Assembly (NCBI RefSeq): GCF_005870025.1
Contig: NZ_VATA01000015.1
Coordinates: 79,399-143,398 of the forward strand
DNA: 64,000 bases
From: Poseidonocella sp. HB161398
GTDB taxonomy: Bacteria; Pseudomonadota; Alphaproteobacteria; Rhodobacterales; Rhodobacteraceae
Direction: 5' to 3'
In this document: piece after piece, positions 25,011-33,010 of the stretch
How positions within the stretch are numbered: the stretch's first letter is position 1
Layout of the letters: each line of letters starts with the position of its first letter
Program-made: the position numbers and the translations under genes
The notes under the pieces: model-generated
What the model was told of the DNA's origin: nothing
Databases searched by the model: none
The model's input: only the letters and a program-made list of their open reading frames with translations

Positions 25011-26021
25011 CTAGTCGGCGAGATACTTGTCAATCGTGGCGACCTCGTCCGCGGCACCGAAGACGAGGGCTGTGTGCTGGTGATGGTCCGACGGCACGAG
25101 GTCCAGGATGTCCCGCGACCCGTCGGTGGCCCTGCCGCCCGCCTGCTCTAGCAGAAGGGCGACGGGAATGGCTTCGTAGCAGAGTCGCAGCCGGCCGTTT
25201 TCATAGCCCTTGCGGCGGTCCGCCGGATAAAGGAAGGCGCCGCCCTGCAGCAGGATGCGGTGGAGCTCGCCCACCGCGGCCGCGAGCCAGCGCATGTTGA
25301 AGTCCTTGCCGCGCGGCCCGTCCTTGCCGGCGCGCAGATCGGCGGCATAGCGCTGCAGCCCCGGCGCCCAGTGGCGCTCGTTCGAGGCGTTGTAGGCGAT
25401 GGTCTTCGTCCCGGGCGCCACCTTGACGTCGTGGCGCGTCATCAGGAAGGCCTGGGTGAGCGGGCCCCAGGTGGCGATATGGACGCCGTCGCCCAGGGTG
25501 AAGCCGAAATCGAGCGAATGGCCGAAGGAGGCGTAGCCCGCCGCCACCGCCTCGCGGCCGGGGCGGAAGAAGCCCTTCTCCGAGGCCGGGAAGATGGCGA
25601 AGAGAAGGCCCAGCGGCGCGCCGATGCCGATCGAGCCCGAGCCGTCGATCGGGTCGATCGCCACGTCCCAGGCGCCGTCCTCGTTCAGCGTCGCGACTTC
25701 CTCGGCCTCCTCGGAGAGCACGCGCCGCGCGCCCGCGGCCTTCAGCGCCAGCAGCAGGTGATCATGCGCGCCGACATCCAGCGCCTTCTGGCGGTCGCCG
25801 CTGTCATTGGTGCCCACCAGCGCTGCCGGATCGCCCGGCAGATGGCCCGCGGCCAGCCGCAGCGCCAGGGGCGGCAGGGCCGCGGCAATCGCGGCGACAA
25901 GGCCGGAGGGACCGGGACGGACGGACAGGAACTCCTCCAGCGTCTCGGACGCGGAGGGACCATCATGGGACAGGACGAGCATCTCACCTCGGATTTCGGC
26001 GGGCGGCACGGCCCGGATCAT
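25011..26021 (-). CDS. fbp: Class I fructose-1,6-bisphosphatase, atypical signature
   Basis: This 336-residue enzyme should hydrolyse fructose-1,6-bisphosphate to fructose-6-phosphate in gluconeogenesis or the Calvin cycle. Metal-site features are [11 protein letters not shown] (~102-112) and [10 protein letters not shown] (Asp123, Asp126); the usual DPLDGSSNID is altered to [12 protein letters not shown]. Other landmarks are [39 protein letters not shown], matching the FBPase substrate region, and the end [19 protein letters not shown]. The start may be 26021 (AAGGA about 12 nt upstream) or 25982 (GAGGTG only 3 nt upstream). The variant signature suggests a divergent paralogue, not the housekeeping copy. 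Paired with fba. Confidence 0.88.
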   Translation of the reverse strand: MIRAVPPAEIRGEMLVLSHDGPSASETLEEFLSVRPGPSGLVAAIAAALPPLALRLAAGHLPGDPAALVGTNDSGDRQKALDVGAHDHLLLALKAAGARRVLSEEAEEVATLNEDGAWDVAIDPIDGSGSIGIGAPLGLLFAIFPASEKGFFRPGREAVAAGYASFGHSLDFGFTLGDGVHIATWGPLTQAFLMTRHDVKVAPGTKTIAYNASNERHWAPGLQRYAADLRAGKDGPRGKDFNMRWLAAAVGELHRILLQGGAFLYPADRRKGYENGRLRLCYEAIPVALLLEQAGGRATDGSRDILDLVPSDHHQHTALVFGAADEVATIDKYLAD

Positions 26022-26321
26022 GGAACGGAAATATCCTTAAGGCACCGGCTTGAAAAGATCGCAAGGCGATACGTCACGCCCCCGTCGCCGCAGGGCGGCG
26101 TTAACCGGTTGTTTCCAGTGGTGCGCCACCTTCTGCGGCGACGGGAACCGGTCAGCCGGATCCGGCCGGCCGCCTGCCACCGGCGCCCGCAGGGCGCGGG
26201 CCCGGCGGTCCGGCGGCGGCACGGCCCCGGCATGCACGGCAACGCGGCCCAGGCCGCACCAGGGAAACTTCACGGCTCGGGCCCATCACGGATACGGACC
26301 ACTGACACGGACAGTCGCGAC
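26022..26321. promoter_or_regulatory. 300-bp divergent intergenic region with large inverted repeat
   Basis: The region separates fbp and the hybrid kinase. A perfect 13-bp inverted repeat (26081-26093 and 26133-26145) spans a 39-bp interior that contains the palindrome AACCGGTT (26103-26110) and a GGTG-CGC-CACC dyad (26120-26130). AACCGGTC recurs at 26146-26153, and a 12-bp palindrome GCCGGATCCGGC occupies 26155-26166. No small gene is convincing here. It is a good candidate for a shared regulatory region of fba/fbp and the kinase. Confidence 0.5.
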
Positions 26322-29300
26322 ATGACGCCCGCGCCGCAGGGCACGCCCGGATCCCGCTGCCGCCACGCCCTGGCCCGGGCCGCGGCGCTCTGCCTGGCGG
26401 TGGCCTGGATCGCGGGCTCCATGGCCGCACCCGCCCGCGCCGAGGACGCGCCCTCCCATCTGGTCGCGGGCTGCATTTCGGTGGCAAATCTGTGCAGCCA
26501 CGTCCCCGGCGGCGGCTTCAAGGGCTTCGCCGCCGACCTGTCGCGCCGTCTGGCCGAGATGACCGCCTCGGAGCTGGAGTTCCGCACCGCGCTCTCCAGC
26601 CTCGCGATCGGCGCCCAGACCCGCGGCGAGACCCAGATCCTCGCCGCTGTCCCCGAGCTGGAGCAGCTCGGCCAGACCAGCATCGCCTCGGTGCCGGTGG
26701 CCAGCAACCAGGTGCGGCTCTTCGCCCTGCAGGAGCGGCTGGACGAGCTGGCCGCACGGCCGCTCGAGGGGCTCTCCATCGCCTATATCGAGGGCGGCAC
26801 CGGCGCGAAATTCCCCGGGCTCTTCGCCGCCAACGAGGGCATCGCCACCCGCACGCCGGAGGAGCTGATCGCGTTCCTGCTGGGAAAGCGCGCGGATCTG
26901 GCGGTGATTTCCGAACGCGCGGTCTTTCCGACCTCGCGCGGCATGGGGGTCGACCACAGGATCGCGGTCTTCGGACCGCCGCTGGCGCGGGAGTCGCGCG
27001 TCGTCTACATCCATCGCAGCCGCGAGGCGCTGATCGGGCCGGTCAACAGCGCCATCGCCGAGATGGAGGCGACCGGCGAGCTCGCCGAGCTGCGCCGCCG
27101 CTGGCGCATCGATCCGCCCGCCCCCGAGCCGGCCGTGCTGCGCGTCGGCATCGCCCATTCGCCGCCCTACGGGATCATCGATCCCGAAAGCGGCGCGGTC
27201 TCGGGCTACGCGGCGGAGTTCTTCCGCGAGCTCGCCACCCGCGCGGGCCTCAGCTACAGCTTCGTGCCGATGTCGCTCGACGAGTATTTCGGCTTTCCCG
27301 AGAACGGGATGGCCGACATCCTGCCGGTCTATGTCGTCTCGGAGGCGGCGCAGGAGGCGATGGATTTCACCCTGCCGACCGAGCTGACGCAATTCGCCGC
27401 CTTCGTGCGCGCCGACGGGCCGCCCTATGCGACGCTCGGCGATCTCGACGGGCAGCCCGTGGCGATGCGCCGCGACACGATCGGCGTCGCCGCGCAGACC
27501 GGCGCCGGCGGGATGGTGCCGCTGGAGATCGACGACGACCGCGCGATGCTCGAGGCGCTGCTCTCGGGCCGGGCCGAGGCGCTGGTGGAGATGCCCGAAA
27601 CCGTGCTGCGCGTGGCGGAGGAGACCGGGACCACGGGGCAGATCCGGCGGCTCGAGGCCCCGGCCTTCGAGCTGCGCAACGCTATCGCGCTGCGCTTCGG
27701 GCTCGGCGCGGTGCGCGAGAAGCTCAATGCCCAGCTGCCGGGCTTCGCGCTGTCCGACGAGTTCCAGCAGCTGCGCCGCGCCTATTTCGGCGCCCCGGTC
27801 TTCTGGACGCCCGAACGCCAGAGGCTGGCGGTGCTCGCGGCGCTGGCGGCGGCGGTGCTGCTCCTGCTTTTCGGCACGGTCACGGTGCTCAGCCTGCGCG
27901 CCAAGCGCCAGGCCGAGGCGCTGACCCGGCGCACGATCTCGGTCTCCTCGCGGCTGCAGGCGGTGATGGACTCGGTCCAGAGCGGCATTGTCGGGCTAGA
28001 TGCGGCGCGCAACATCCTGCTTCTGAACCCGTCGGCGCGGCGCATGCTCGGCGCCTCGGCCGGGGCCCTGCCCTGCCCCTGGCCGCCCGATGTCGGCTTC
28101 CTCTCGCCCGAGGATCTGCGGCCCCTCGGCGGGCGCGAGGATCCGGTCGCCCGCGCCCTGGCGGGCGAGCGGCTCGGCGGGGTCACCCAGATGATGTCGC
28201 GCGACGGGGCGCAGGAGGACAGCCTCTATGTCCGCCTCGCCTCCGCGCCGATCGAGGTGCCCGACAGCGCGATCCGCACGGTGATGAGCATCGACGACAT
28301 CTCCGAGCAGGAGCGCAACCGCCAGCAGCTGGAGCGCTCGGGCCGGCTCGATGCGCTCGGCCAGCTGACCGGCGGGGTGGCGCATGATTTCAACAACCTG
28401 CTGGCGACGATCGAATACGGCATCCAGCTTGCCGAGCAGGAGGCGGAGCCCGGGGCGCGCAGCGGCTACCTGGCGACCGCGCTGGCCTCGGTGCAGCGCG
28501 GCGCGGCGCTGACCAAGCGGCTGCTGGCCTTCGCGCGGCGCCAGCCGGGGCTGGCCGTGTCGCGGCCGGTGGAGGAGATCCTGCGCGATTTCGAGGCGCT
28601 CGCCCGGCCCTCGATCGAGGCGCGGGTGGCGCTGGATTTCGCCGCGGTGGCGCCCGGGCTCTGGGTCTACTGCGATGTCGCCCAGCTGGAGAACGCGCTT
28701 CTGAACCTGGTGCTGAACGCCCGCGACGCAGTGATCGAGAGCGGCAAGGGCGACCGCATCACCGTCGATGTCCGCGCGGTTTCGGATGCCGAGGCCAGCA
28801 GCCGCGCGGTCGATGGCAGCTTTCCCGCAGAGGCGCTGCGCGACCTGAACCGCCACGAGGCGCAGCGCGGCGACGCGATGCGGTTCCGCTTCGTGGAATT
28901 CTCGGTCACCGATAACGGGCCGGGCATGACCGAGGAGGTCAAGCGCCGCGCGCTCGATCCGTTCTTCACCACCAAGCCCACCCATGCCGGCACCGGGCTC
29001 GGCCTGTCGATGGTCTACGGCTTCATCCAGCAGTCGGGCGGCGCGCTGCGGATCTATTCCGAGCCGGGGCTGGGCACCACGGTGCGGGTGATGCTGCCGC
29101 GCGGCACGCCGGCGGGCACGCGCGAGGCCCCGGTCGAGCTGCCGCCGAGCCCGCCCGGCGCGGGCGAGCGGGTGCTCGTGGTCGAGGACGAGGAGGCGCT
29201 GCGGCAGATGACCGGCAACATGCTGCTGTCGCTGGGCTACAAGGTCGAGACCGCCGCAGATGGCAGCGCGGCGCTCGGCCTGCTGGAGGCGGGGCTGGTG

Positions 29301-29531
29301 CCCGACCTGTTGCTGACCGACATCGTCATGCCGGGCCCGCTCGACGGCTTCGCGCTGGCGCGCGCGGCGCGGCAGCTCATTCCCGCGCTGCCGGTGATCT
29401 ACATGTCGGGCTATACCGGCATCTCGGCGGAGGAGATGGGCGAGGTGCGCGCGCCGCTCCTGCAGAAGCCCTGCCCGCCCTCGCAGCTTGCCGAAACGGT
29501 GCGCGGCGCCCTGTCCGGGGATCCCGGCTGA
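26322..29531 (+). CDS. EvgS/BvgS-like hybrid histidine kinase with tandem periplasmic SBP domains
   Basis: This 1069-residue membrane kinase has an N-terminal signal/anchor (about residues 15-40). Two Venus-flytrap SBP_bac_3-type domains follow (~48-265 and ~270-490; the second opens VLRVGIAHSPPYGIIDPESGAVSGYAAEFF). A transmembrane helix near 505-530 leads to a PAS-like linker and a HisKA with His at about 688 in VAHDFNN. HATPase_c (NARDAV, DNGPGMT, GTGLGLSMVYG) and a C-terminal receiver with Asp at about 1000 in LLTDIVMPG complete it. The ATG at 26322 was chosen because it begins the signal sequence; the frame is open far upstream but antisense to fbp. It has no adjacent response regulator. 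It probably senses an extracytoplasmic small molecule. Confidence 0.9.
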   Translation: MTPAPQGTPGSRCRHALARAAALCLAVAWIAGSMAAPARAEDAPSHLVAGCISVANLCSHVPGGGFKGFAADLSRRLAEMTASELEFRTALSSLAIGAQTRGETQILAAVPELEQLGQTSIASVPVASNQVRLFALQERLDELAARPLEGLSIAYIEGGTGAKFPGLFAANEGIATRTPEELIAFLLGKRADLAVISERAVFPTSRGMGVDHRIAVFGPPLARESRVVYIHRSREALIGPVNSAIAEMEATGELAELRRRWRIDPPAPEPAVLRVGIAHSPPYGIIDPESGAVSGYAAEFFRELATRAGLSYSFVPMSLDEYFGFPENGMADILPVYVVSEAAQEAMDFTLPTELTQFAAFVRADGPPYATLGDLDGQPVAMRRDTIGVAAQTGAGGMVPLEIDDDRAMLEALLSGRAEALVEMPETVLRVAEETGTTGQIRRLEAPAFELRNAIALRFGLGAVREKLNAQLPGFALSDEFQQLRRAYFGAPVFWTPERQRLAVLAALAAAVLLLLFGTVTVLSLRAKRQAEALTRRTISVSSRLQAVMDSVQSGIVGLDAARNILLLNPSARRMLGASAGALPCPWPPDVGFLSPEDLRPLGGREDPVARALAGERLGGVTQMMSRDGAQEDSLYVRLASAPIEVPDSAIRTVMSIDDISEQERNRQQLERSGRLDALGQLTGGVAHDFNNLLATIEYGIQLAEQEAEPGARSGYLATALASVQRGAALTKRLLAFARRQPGLAVSRPVEEILRDFEALARPSIEARVALDFAAVAPGLWVYCDVAQLENALLNLVLNARDAVIESGKGDRITVDVRAVSDAEASSRAVDGSFPAEALRDLNRHEAQRGDAMRFRFVEFSVTDNGPGMTEEVKRRALDPFFTTKPTHAGTGLGLSMVYGFIQQSGGALRIYSEPGLGTTVRVMLPRGTPAGTREAPVELPPSPPGAGERVLVVEDEEALRQMTGNMLLSLGYKVETAADGSAALGLLEAGLVPDLLLTDIVMPGPLDGFALARAARQLIPALPVIYMSGYTGISAEEMGEVRAPLLQKPCPPSQLAETVRGALSGDPG

Positions 29532-29539
29532 GGCGGGAG

Positions 29540-29560
29540 GCGCCGGATCAAGTCCGGCGC
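29540..29560 (+). terminator. Stem-loop after hybrid kinase, dispersed-palindrome type
   Basis: GCGCCGGA and TCCGGCGC form a perfect 8-bp stem around a TCAAG loop, 8 bp past the kinase stop. The same hairpin family (CGCCGGA, 5-nt loop, TCCGGCG) recurs at 61221-61241, so this is likely a repeated extragenic palindrome serving as terminator. Confidence 0.6.
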
Positions 29561-29705
29561 GGCCCTGGCCCGGACCGGGCGCCGCGCGCCTGATCCGCGC
29601 CCCGACGCCGCAGACCGGCTCTCTGCGCGAAATAGCGTTTCGTTAACTAGGACACCACTGCTACGGTCCGGCCATTCTCTGACGTGACATGCTTGGCAGA
29701 CCGAC

Positions 29706-31235
29706 ATGACCAGATTTCGCAAGAAGGTGCTGCGCGCCTCGCCCTGGACCGAATACGCGCGCACCGAGACCGGGCTCCTGTCCTATTCGGCGGAAGCCCT
29801 CGCCGCGCTCGAGGCCCGCCTGGCGGGCGATGTCCAGCAGCCGGGCTATCCGGGCTACAATGACGACCGCATGGTCTTCATGCACACCTACCAGCCCTAT
29901 CCGCAGCTGATCATCCACTGTGCCTGCGAGACCGACGTGATCGCCGCGCTCGACTTCGCCAAGGCGCAGAAGCTGAAGGTGGCGGCGCGCTCGGGCGGGC
30001 ATTCGACGGCGGGCTATTCCTCGAACGACCAGATCGTCGTCGATACCAGCCGGATCGACCATGTGCTGGTCGATCCGGTGCACCGCACCGCGCGGGTCGG
30101 CGCCGGGACGATCTTCCACAAGCTCAACCGCGTGCTCGACCATTACGGGCTTCATGTCCCCGGCGGCGGCTGCGAGACGGTGGCGGTCGCGGGCTACATG
30201 CAGGGCGGCGGCTACGGCTTCACCTCGCGGCTCTTCGGGATGAACTGCGACAATGTCCTGTCGGTGCGCATGGTCACGCCGGACGGCCAGATCCGCCGCT
30301 GCAACCCGGAGGAGAATGCCGATCTCTACTGGGCGGTGCGCGGCGGCACCGGCAACCAGTTCGGCGTGCTGACCGAGATCGAGTACCGGCTGGTGCCGCT
30401 TGGCGATGTCTGGGCCTTCGGGCTGCGCTTTCCGCTGGAGACCGAGGCAGACCGGGCCCGCGCGGCGCGGATCATGGCGCAGCTGCAGGCCGACTATGCC
30501 GTCACCGGCCCGGCGAAGATGGGCCACCAGGCGATCCTGATGTACCTGCCGACCGCGGCGGAGCCCGAGGGGCAGATCGCGGGCCTGTTCCTGCGCGGCC
30601 TCTATGACGGGACGGAGGCGGAATGCGCCGCGGCGCTCGGCCCGATCCTTGAGCATGTCACCGACCGCGAGACCCAGGTCGAGATCTGGCGCGCCGGACG
30701 CTATCTGGACGTCAACGAGGCGCTGCTCGAGACCGCCGATCCTCCGGGCCAGGAGATGCCCAATGTCTCGATGAACACCAAGCCCCTGGTCGACGGCCGG
30801 ATCATCGCCGAGACCCATCCGGCGGAGCGCTGGCGCGAAGTGATCGACCATTTCCTGAAGGCGCCGGATCTGACCTGTTTTATCACCGCGGAATTCTACG
30901 GCGGCGCCATCAACGAGCCCCTGCCGGACGCGATGGCCTACCAGCACCGCGATGCCAGCCTCGACCTCTTCTCCTGGGCGTTCTGGACCTTCGACACCCA
31001 CCGCCAGGCCAGCACCGACTGGCTCGACGGCTTCGGACGGATCGCCGGGGCGATGGGCAACGGCCACCGCTACCAGAACTATCCGCGCCGCGGCAATCCG
31101 GGCTTTCTGCGCCAGTATTTCGGCGCCAACCTCGACCGGCTGGTCGAGGCCAAGCGGCGGCACGATCCGGAGAACCTTTTCGAATACGAGCAGAGCATCC
31201 CGCGGGAGATGCCCGAAAGCGAGGGCACGGCATGA
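29706..31235 (+). CDS. Berberine-bridge/gluco-oligosaccharide-type FAD oxidase (bicovalent flavin predicted)
   Basis: This 509-residue flavoprotein has a PP-loop FAD-binding_4 domain (~60-240) and a C-terminal BBE domain (~445-500, ending NLFEYEQSIP). RSGGHSTAGYSS places His99 and VPGGGCETVAVAGYMQGGGYG places Cys156 at the two positions that in this family bind the FAD 8-alpha and C6 atoms covalently, so a bicovalent, high-potential flavin oxidase is expected. No signal peptide is evident. The stop overlaps the next gene (ATGA), making it the first gene of a five-gene overlapping operon with LodA-like and maturase genes. Its substrate is unknown; the family oxidises sugars, alcohols, alkaloids or peptide intermediates. 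Confidence 0.85.
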   Translation: MTRFRKKVLRASPWTEYARTETGLLSYSAEALAALEARLAGDVQQPGYPGYNDDRMVFMHTYQPYPQLIIHCACETDVIAALDFAKAQKLKVAARSGGHSTAGYSSNDQIVVDTSRIDHVLVDPVHRTARVGAGTIFHKLNRVLDHYGLHVPGGGCETVAVAGYMQGGGYGFTSRLFGMNCDNVLSVRMVTPDGQIRRCNPEENADLYWAVRGGTGNQFGVLTEIEYRLVPLGDVWAFGLRFPLETEADRARAARIMAQLQADYAVTGPAKMGHQAILMYLPTAAEPEGQIAGLFLRGLYDGTEAECAAALGPILEHVTDRETQVEIWRAGRYLDVNEALLETADPPGQEMPNVSMNTKPLVDGRIIAETHPAERWREVIDHFLKAPDLTCFITAEFYGGAINEPLPDAMAYQHRDASLDLFSWAFWTFDTHRQASTDWLDGFGRIAGAMGNGHRYQNYPRRGNPGFLRQYFGANLDRLVEAKRRHDPENLFEYEQSIPREMPESEGTA

Positions 31236-33010
31236 GCGGGACAGTGGCAGAAACGGGGCGGATCATCGGCATCTTCTTCGATCCGCCGATGGCGATCGCG
31301 CGGGTCGGCGCCTCGCCCGAGCCGATGGAGGCCTATCGCTGGAAGGTCGACGAGAACCCGCATCGCGGCGTGCAGACCAGGATCGAGCCCGCCCCGACGC
31401 TGGTTCCGGTGCCCGCGAGCCCGGCGGGCGAGCCGCCCTTCCGGCTGAAGGTGGAGATGCCCGAGCGGATCGTCTTCAAGGACGGCAAGGAGCGGGTGAA
31501 GCCGGTCGCGCCATTCTTCGAGCTCTGGGCACGGGTGCAGGCGCGCTCGGGCAAGGTCACGGCCGAGCCGGTGACCCCGGCGCTGCTGGCGCGCTTCGGC
31601 ACGCGGATCCACGACCTGCAATTTATCGTCACCGCCGCCAACCGCAAGGCGCAGGCCCGCACCAAGCGCGCCGCCGATGCCGCCATCGCCCGCGTGGTCT
31701 TCCGCGCCGACAGCTACGCGCGCCACATGCTCGACGCGGTCAGCCCGCATACCGAGGGCGAGGTGCAGCTGGTGCGCCCCGACGCGCCGCTGCCGCTGGG
31801 CCATGTCCAGACCTTCCTGACCGAGCCGCCCGAGCCCGGCGACCGCTACCGGCTGGACCAGGTGCGGCTGCGCTTCACGCCCGGCAAGGGCGACAGCTTC
31901 GGCCCGCCCGAGGCCTCCGAGGCGGTCGCCTCGCCGCTGGCGCCCGGGGATTTCGTGCCCCATGTCACCGAATACGGCCGGATCCACCGCATGACCCGGC
32001 CCGAGAACCGCATCCTGTCGAGCGGCTCGCCCTGGCTCGGCTACAGCTTCGGCGCCGACACCTCGCCGAAATGGCCGACGCCGATGGACAGCTATGACGG
32101 CGCGCGGATCGATCCGGGGCGCAGCTGGGGGCTGATCGACGACACTTGCGACCTGGTGATCGAGGCGCGGATCGCGGTGGCGGGCCATCTGCTGTCCACC
32201 CATGCCCGCGCCTTTGCCGGGCCGCCGGATTTCGCTCCCGACCGCCGCCCGATGTACTCGATCCGCGACGAGCTGGAGGACCGCGAGCTGCCGCCCGCGC
32301 CGGTCGACCTAGAGACCACGCCGAACGAGATCCTCGACCTCTTCCGCCGGGTCTTCGAGACCGCGAGCCTGGTCAATCTGGACCAGCGGCGGGACTGGGC
32401 GCTGTCGGGCAATGCCTGGATGCACGGCGCGCGCAACAAGAACGACCCGAACTGGGACGAAGGCATCAGCCCGCGGCTGGGCCCGGCCTCGATGCGCCGC
32501 GCGGATGCGCCCTATGCCGACCTGACGCCCGACTACACCCCCGGCCAGGGCGAGACCCTGGCCCCGGCCTCGGGCGCCTCCGAGCGGCTGCCCTACACGA
32601 CCGTGGTCCAGCAGGTCCATGCCCGCATGGCCGACAGCCCGGTGCTGCGCGCCTATCTGGCGCGGCGGCCCGACCGGGTGCGCGACCTGGTGCGCCCGCC
32701 CTTCGGCTGGGTCTCGGAACTGCCCGCGCGGGTCGGCGTGACGCCGCCCGCCGAGGTGCCGGTCGGCCGCCACCATGCCGAGGGCCACGCGCCTGCGCCG
32801 CGGGGCGCGCCCTTGCGCTTCCGCGATCCGCGCACCCTGCCCGACACCTCCTACGACATGCGCATGCCGCCCTTCATGCGCCATTCGATGGGCGTGCCAC
32901 TGTCGGTCACGCGGCGGCAATACGACCTGCTGATGGCCTATCTCGACAAGCTCGAAAGCGATCCCGCCTGGCGCGCAGAGCCCGGCACAGACGAAGGAGG
33001 CGCGGCATGA
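31232..33010 (+). CDS. LodA/GoxA-like oxidase, N-terminal-type protein (split LodA-like)
   Basis: This 592-residue protein begins IIGIFFDPPMAIARVGASPEPMEAYRW, close to the IxPPIGIARVGNSP opening of LodA/GoxA proteins. It continues with FKDGKERVKPVAPFFELWA, matching their FKDAxGRVKRQAARFRIY segment. DDTCDLVIEARI followed by FAGPPDFAPDRRP matches the LodA Ig-like region (DxVSDG, APPDFAP). The C-terminal part MRMPPFMRHSMGVPLSVTRRQYDLLMAYLDKL resembles the LodA yPRM...LSLTxxQY segment. The CTQ-forming region is missing here and appears in the next gene, so the oxidase seems split into two polypeptides. Overlaps both neighbours by 4 bp. I recognise the family by motif memory only; function is inferred. 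Confidence 0.65.
   Translation: MSGTVAETGRIIGIFFDPPMAIARVGASPEPMEAYRWKVDENPHRGVQTRIEPAPTLVPVPASPAGEPPFRLKVEMPERIVFKDGKERVKPVAPFFELWARVQARSGKVTAEPVTPALLARFGTRIHDLQFIVTAANRKAQARTKRAADAAIARVVFRADSYARHMLDAVSPHTEGEVQLVRPDAPLPLGHVQTFLTEPPEPGDRYRLDQVRLRFTPGKGDSFGPPEASEAVASPLAPGDFVPHVTEYGRIHRMTRPENRILSSGSPWLGYSFGADTSPKWPTPMDSYDGARIDPGRSWGLIDDTCDLVIEARIAVAGHLLSTHARAFAGPPDFAPDRRPMYSIRDELEDRELPPAPVDLETTPNEILDLFRRVFETASLVNLDQRRDWALSGNAWMHGARNKNDPNWDEGISPRLGPASMRRADAPYADLTPDYTPGQGETLAPASGASERLPYTTVVQQVHARMADSPVLRAYLARRPDRVRDLVRPPFGWVSELPARVGVTPPAEVPVGRHHAEGHAPAPRGAPLRFRDPRTLPDTSYDMRMPPFMRHSMGVPLSVTRRQYDLLMAYLDKLESDPAWRAEPGTDEGGAA

Noticed and set aside
23954..26021. Calvin-cycle (cbb) operon
   Set aside because: Aldolase and bisphosphatase are present, but no RuBisCO, phosphoribulokinase or cbbR is visible, so only gluconeogenic assignment is supported.
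25260..26321. 354-codon N-terminal extension of the EvgS-like kinase
   Set aside because: It is antisense to fbp, has no similarity to sensor domains, and a good signal sequence begins at 26322.
32146..33006. Upstream extension of the LodA-C/ferritin-like protein
   Set aside because: It overlaps the LodA-N-like gene in another frame and is Arg/Pro-rich; the ATGA overlap at 33007 gives a natural start.
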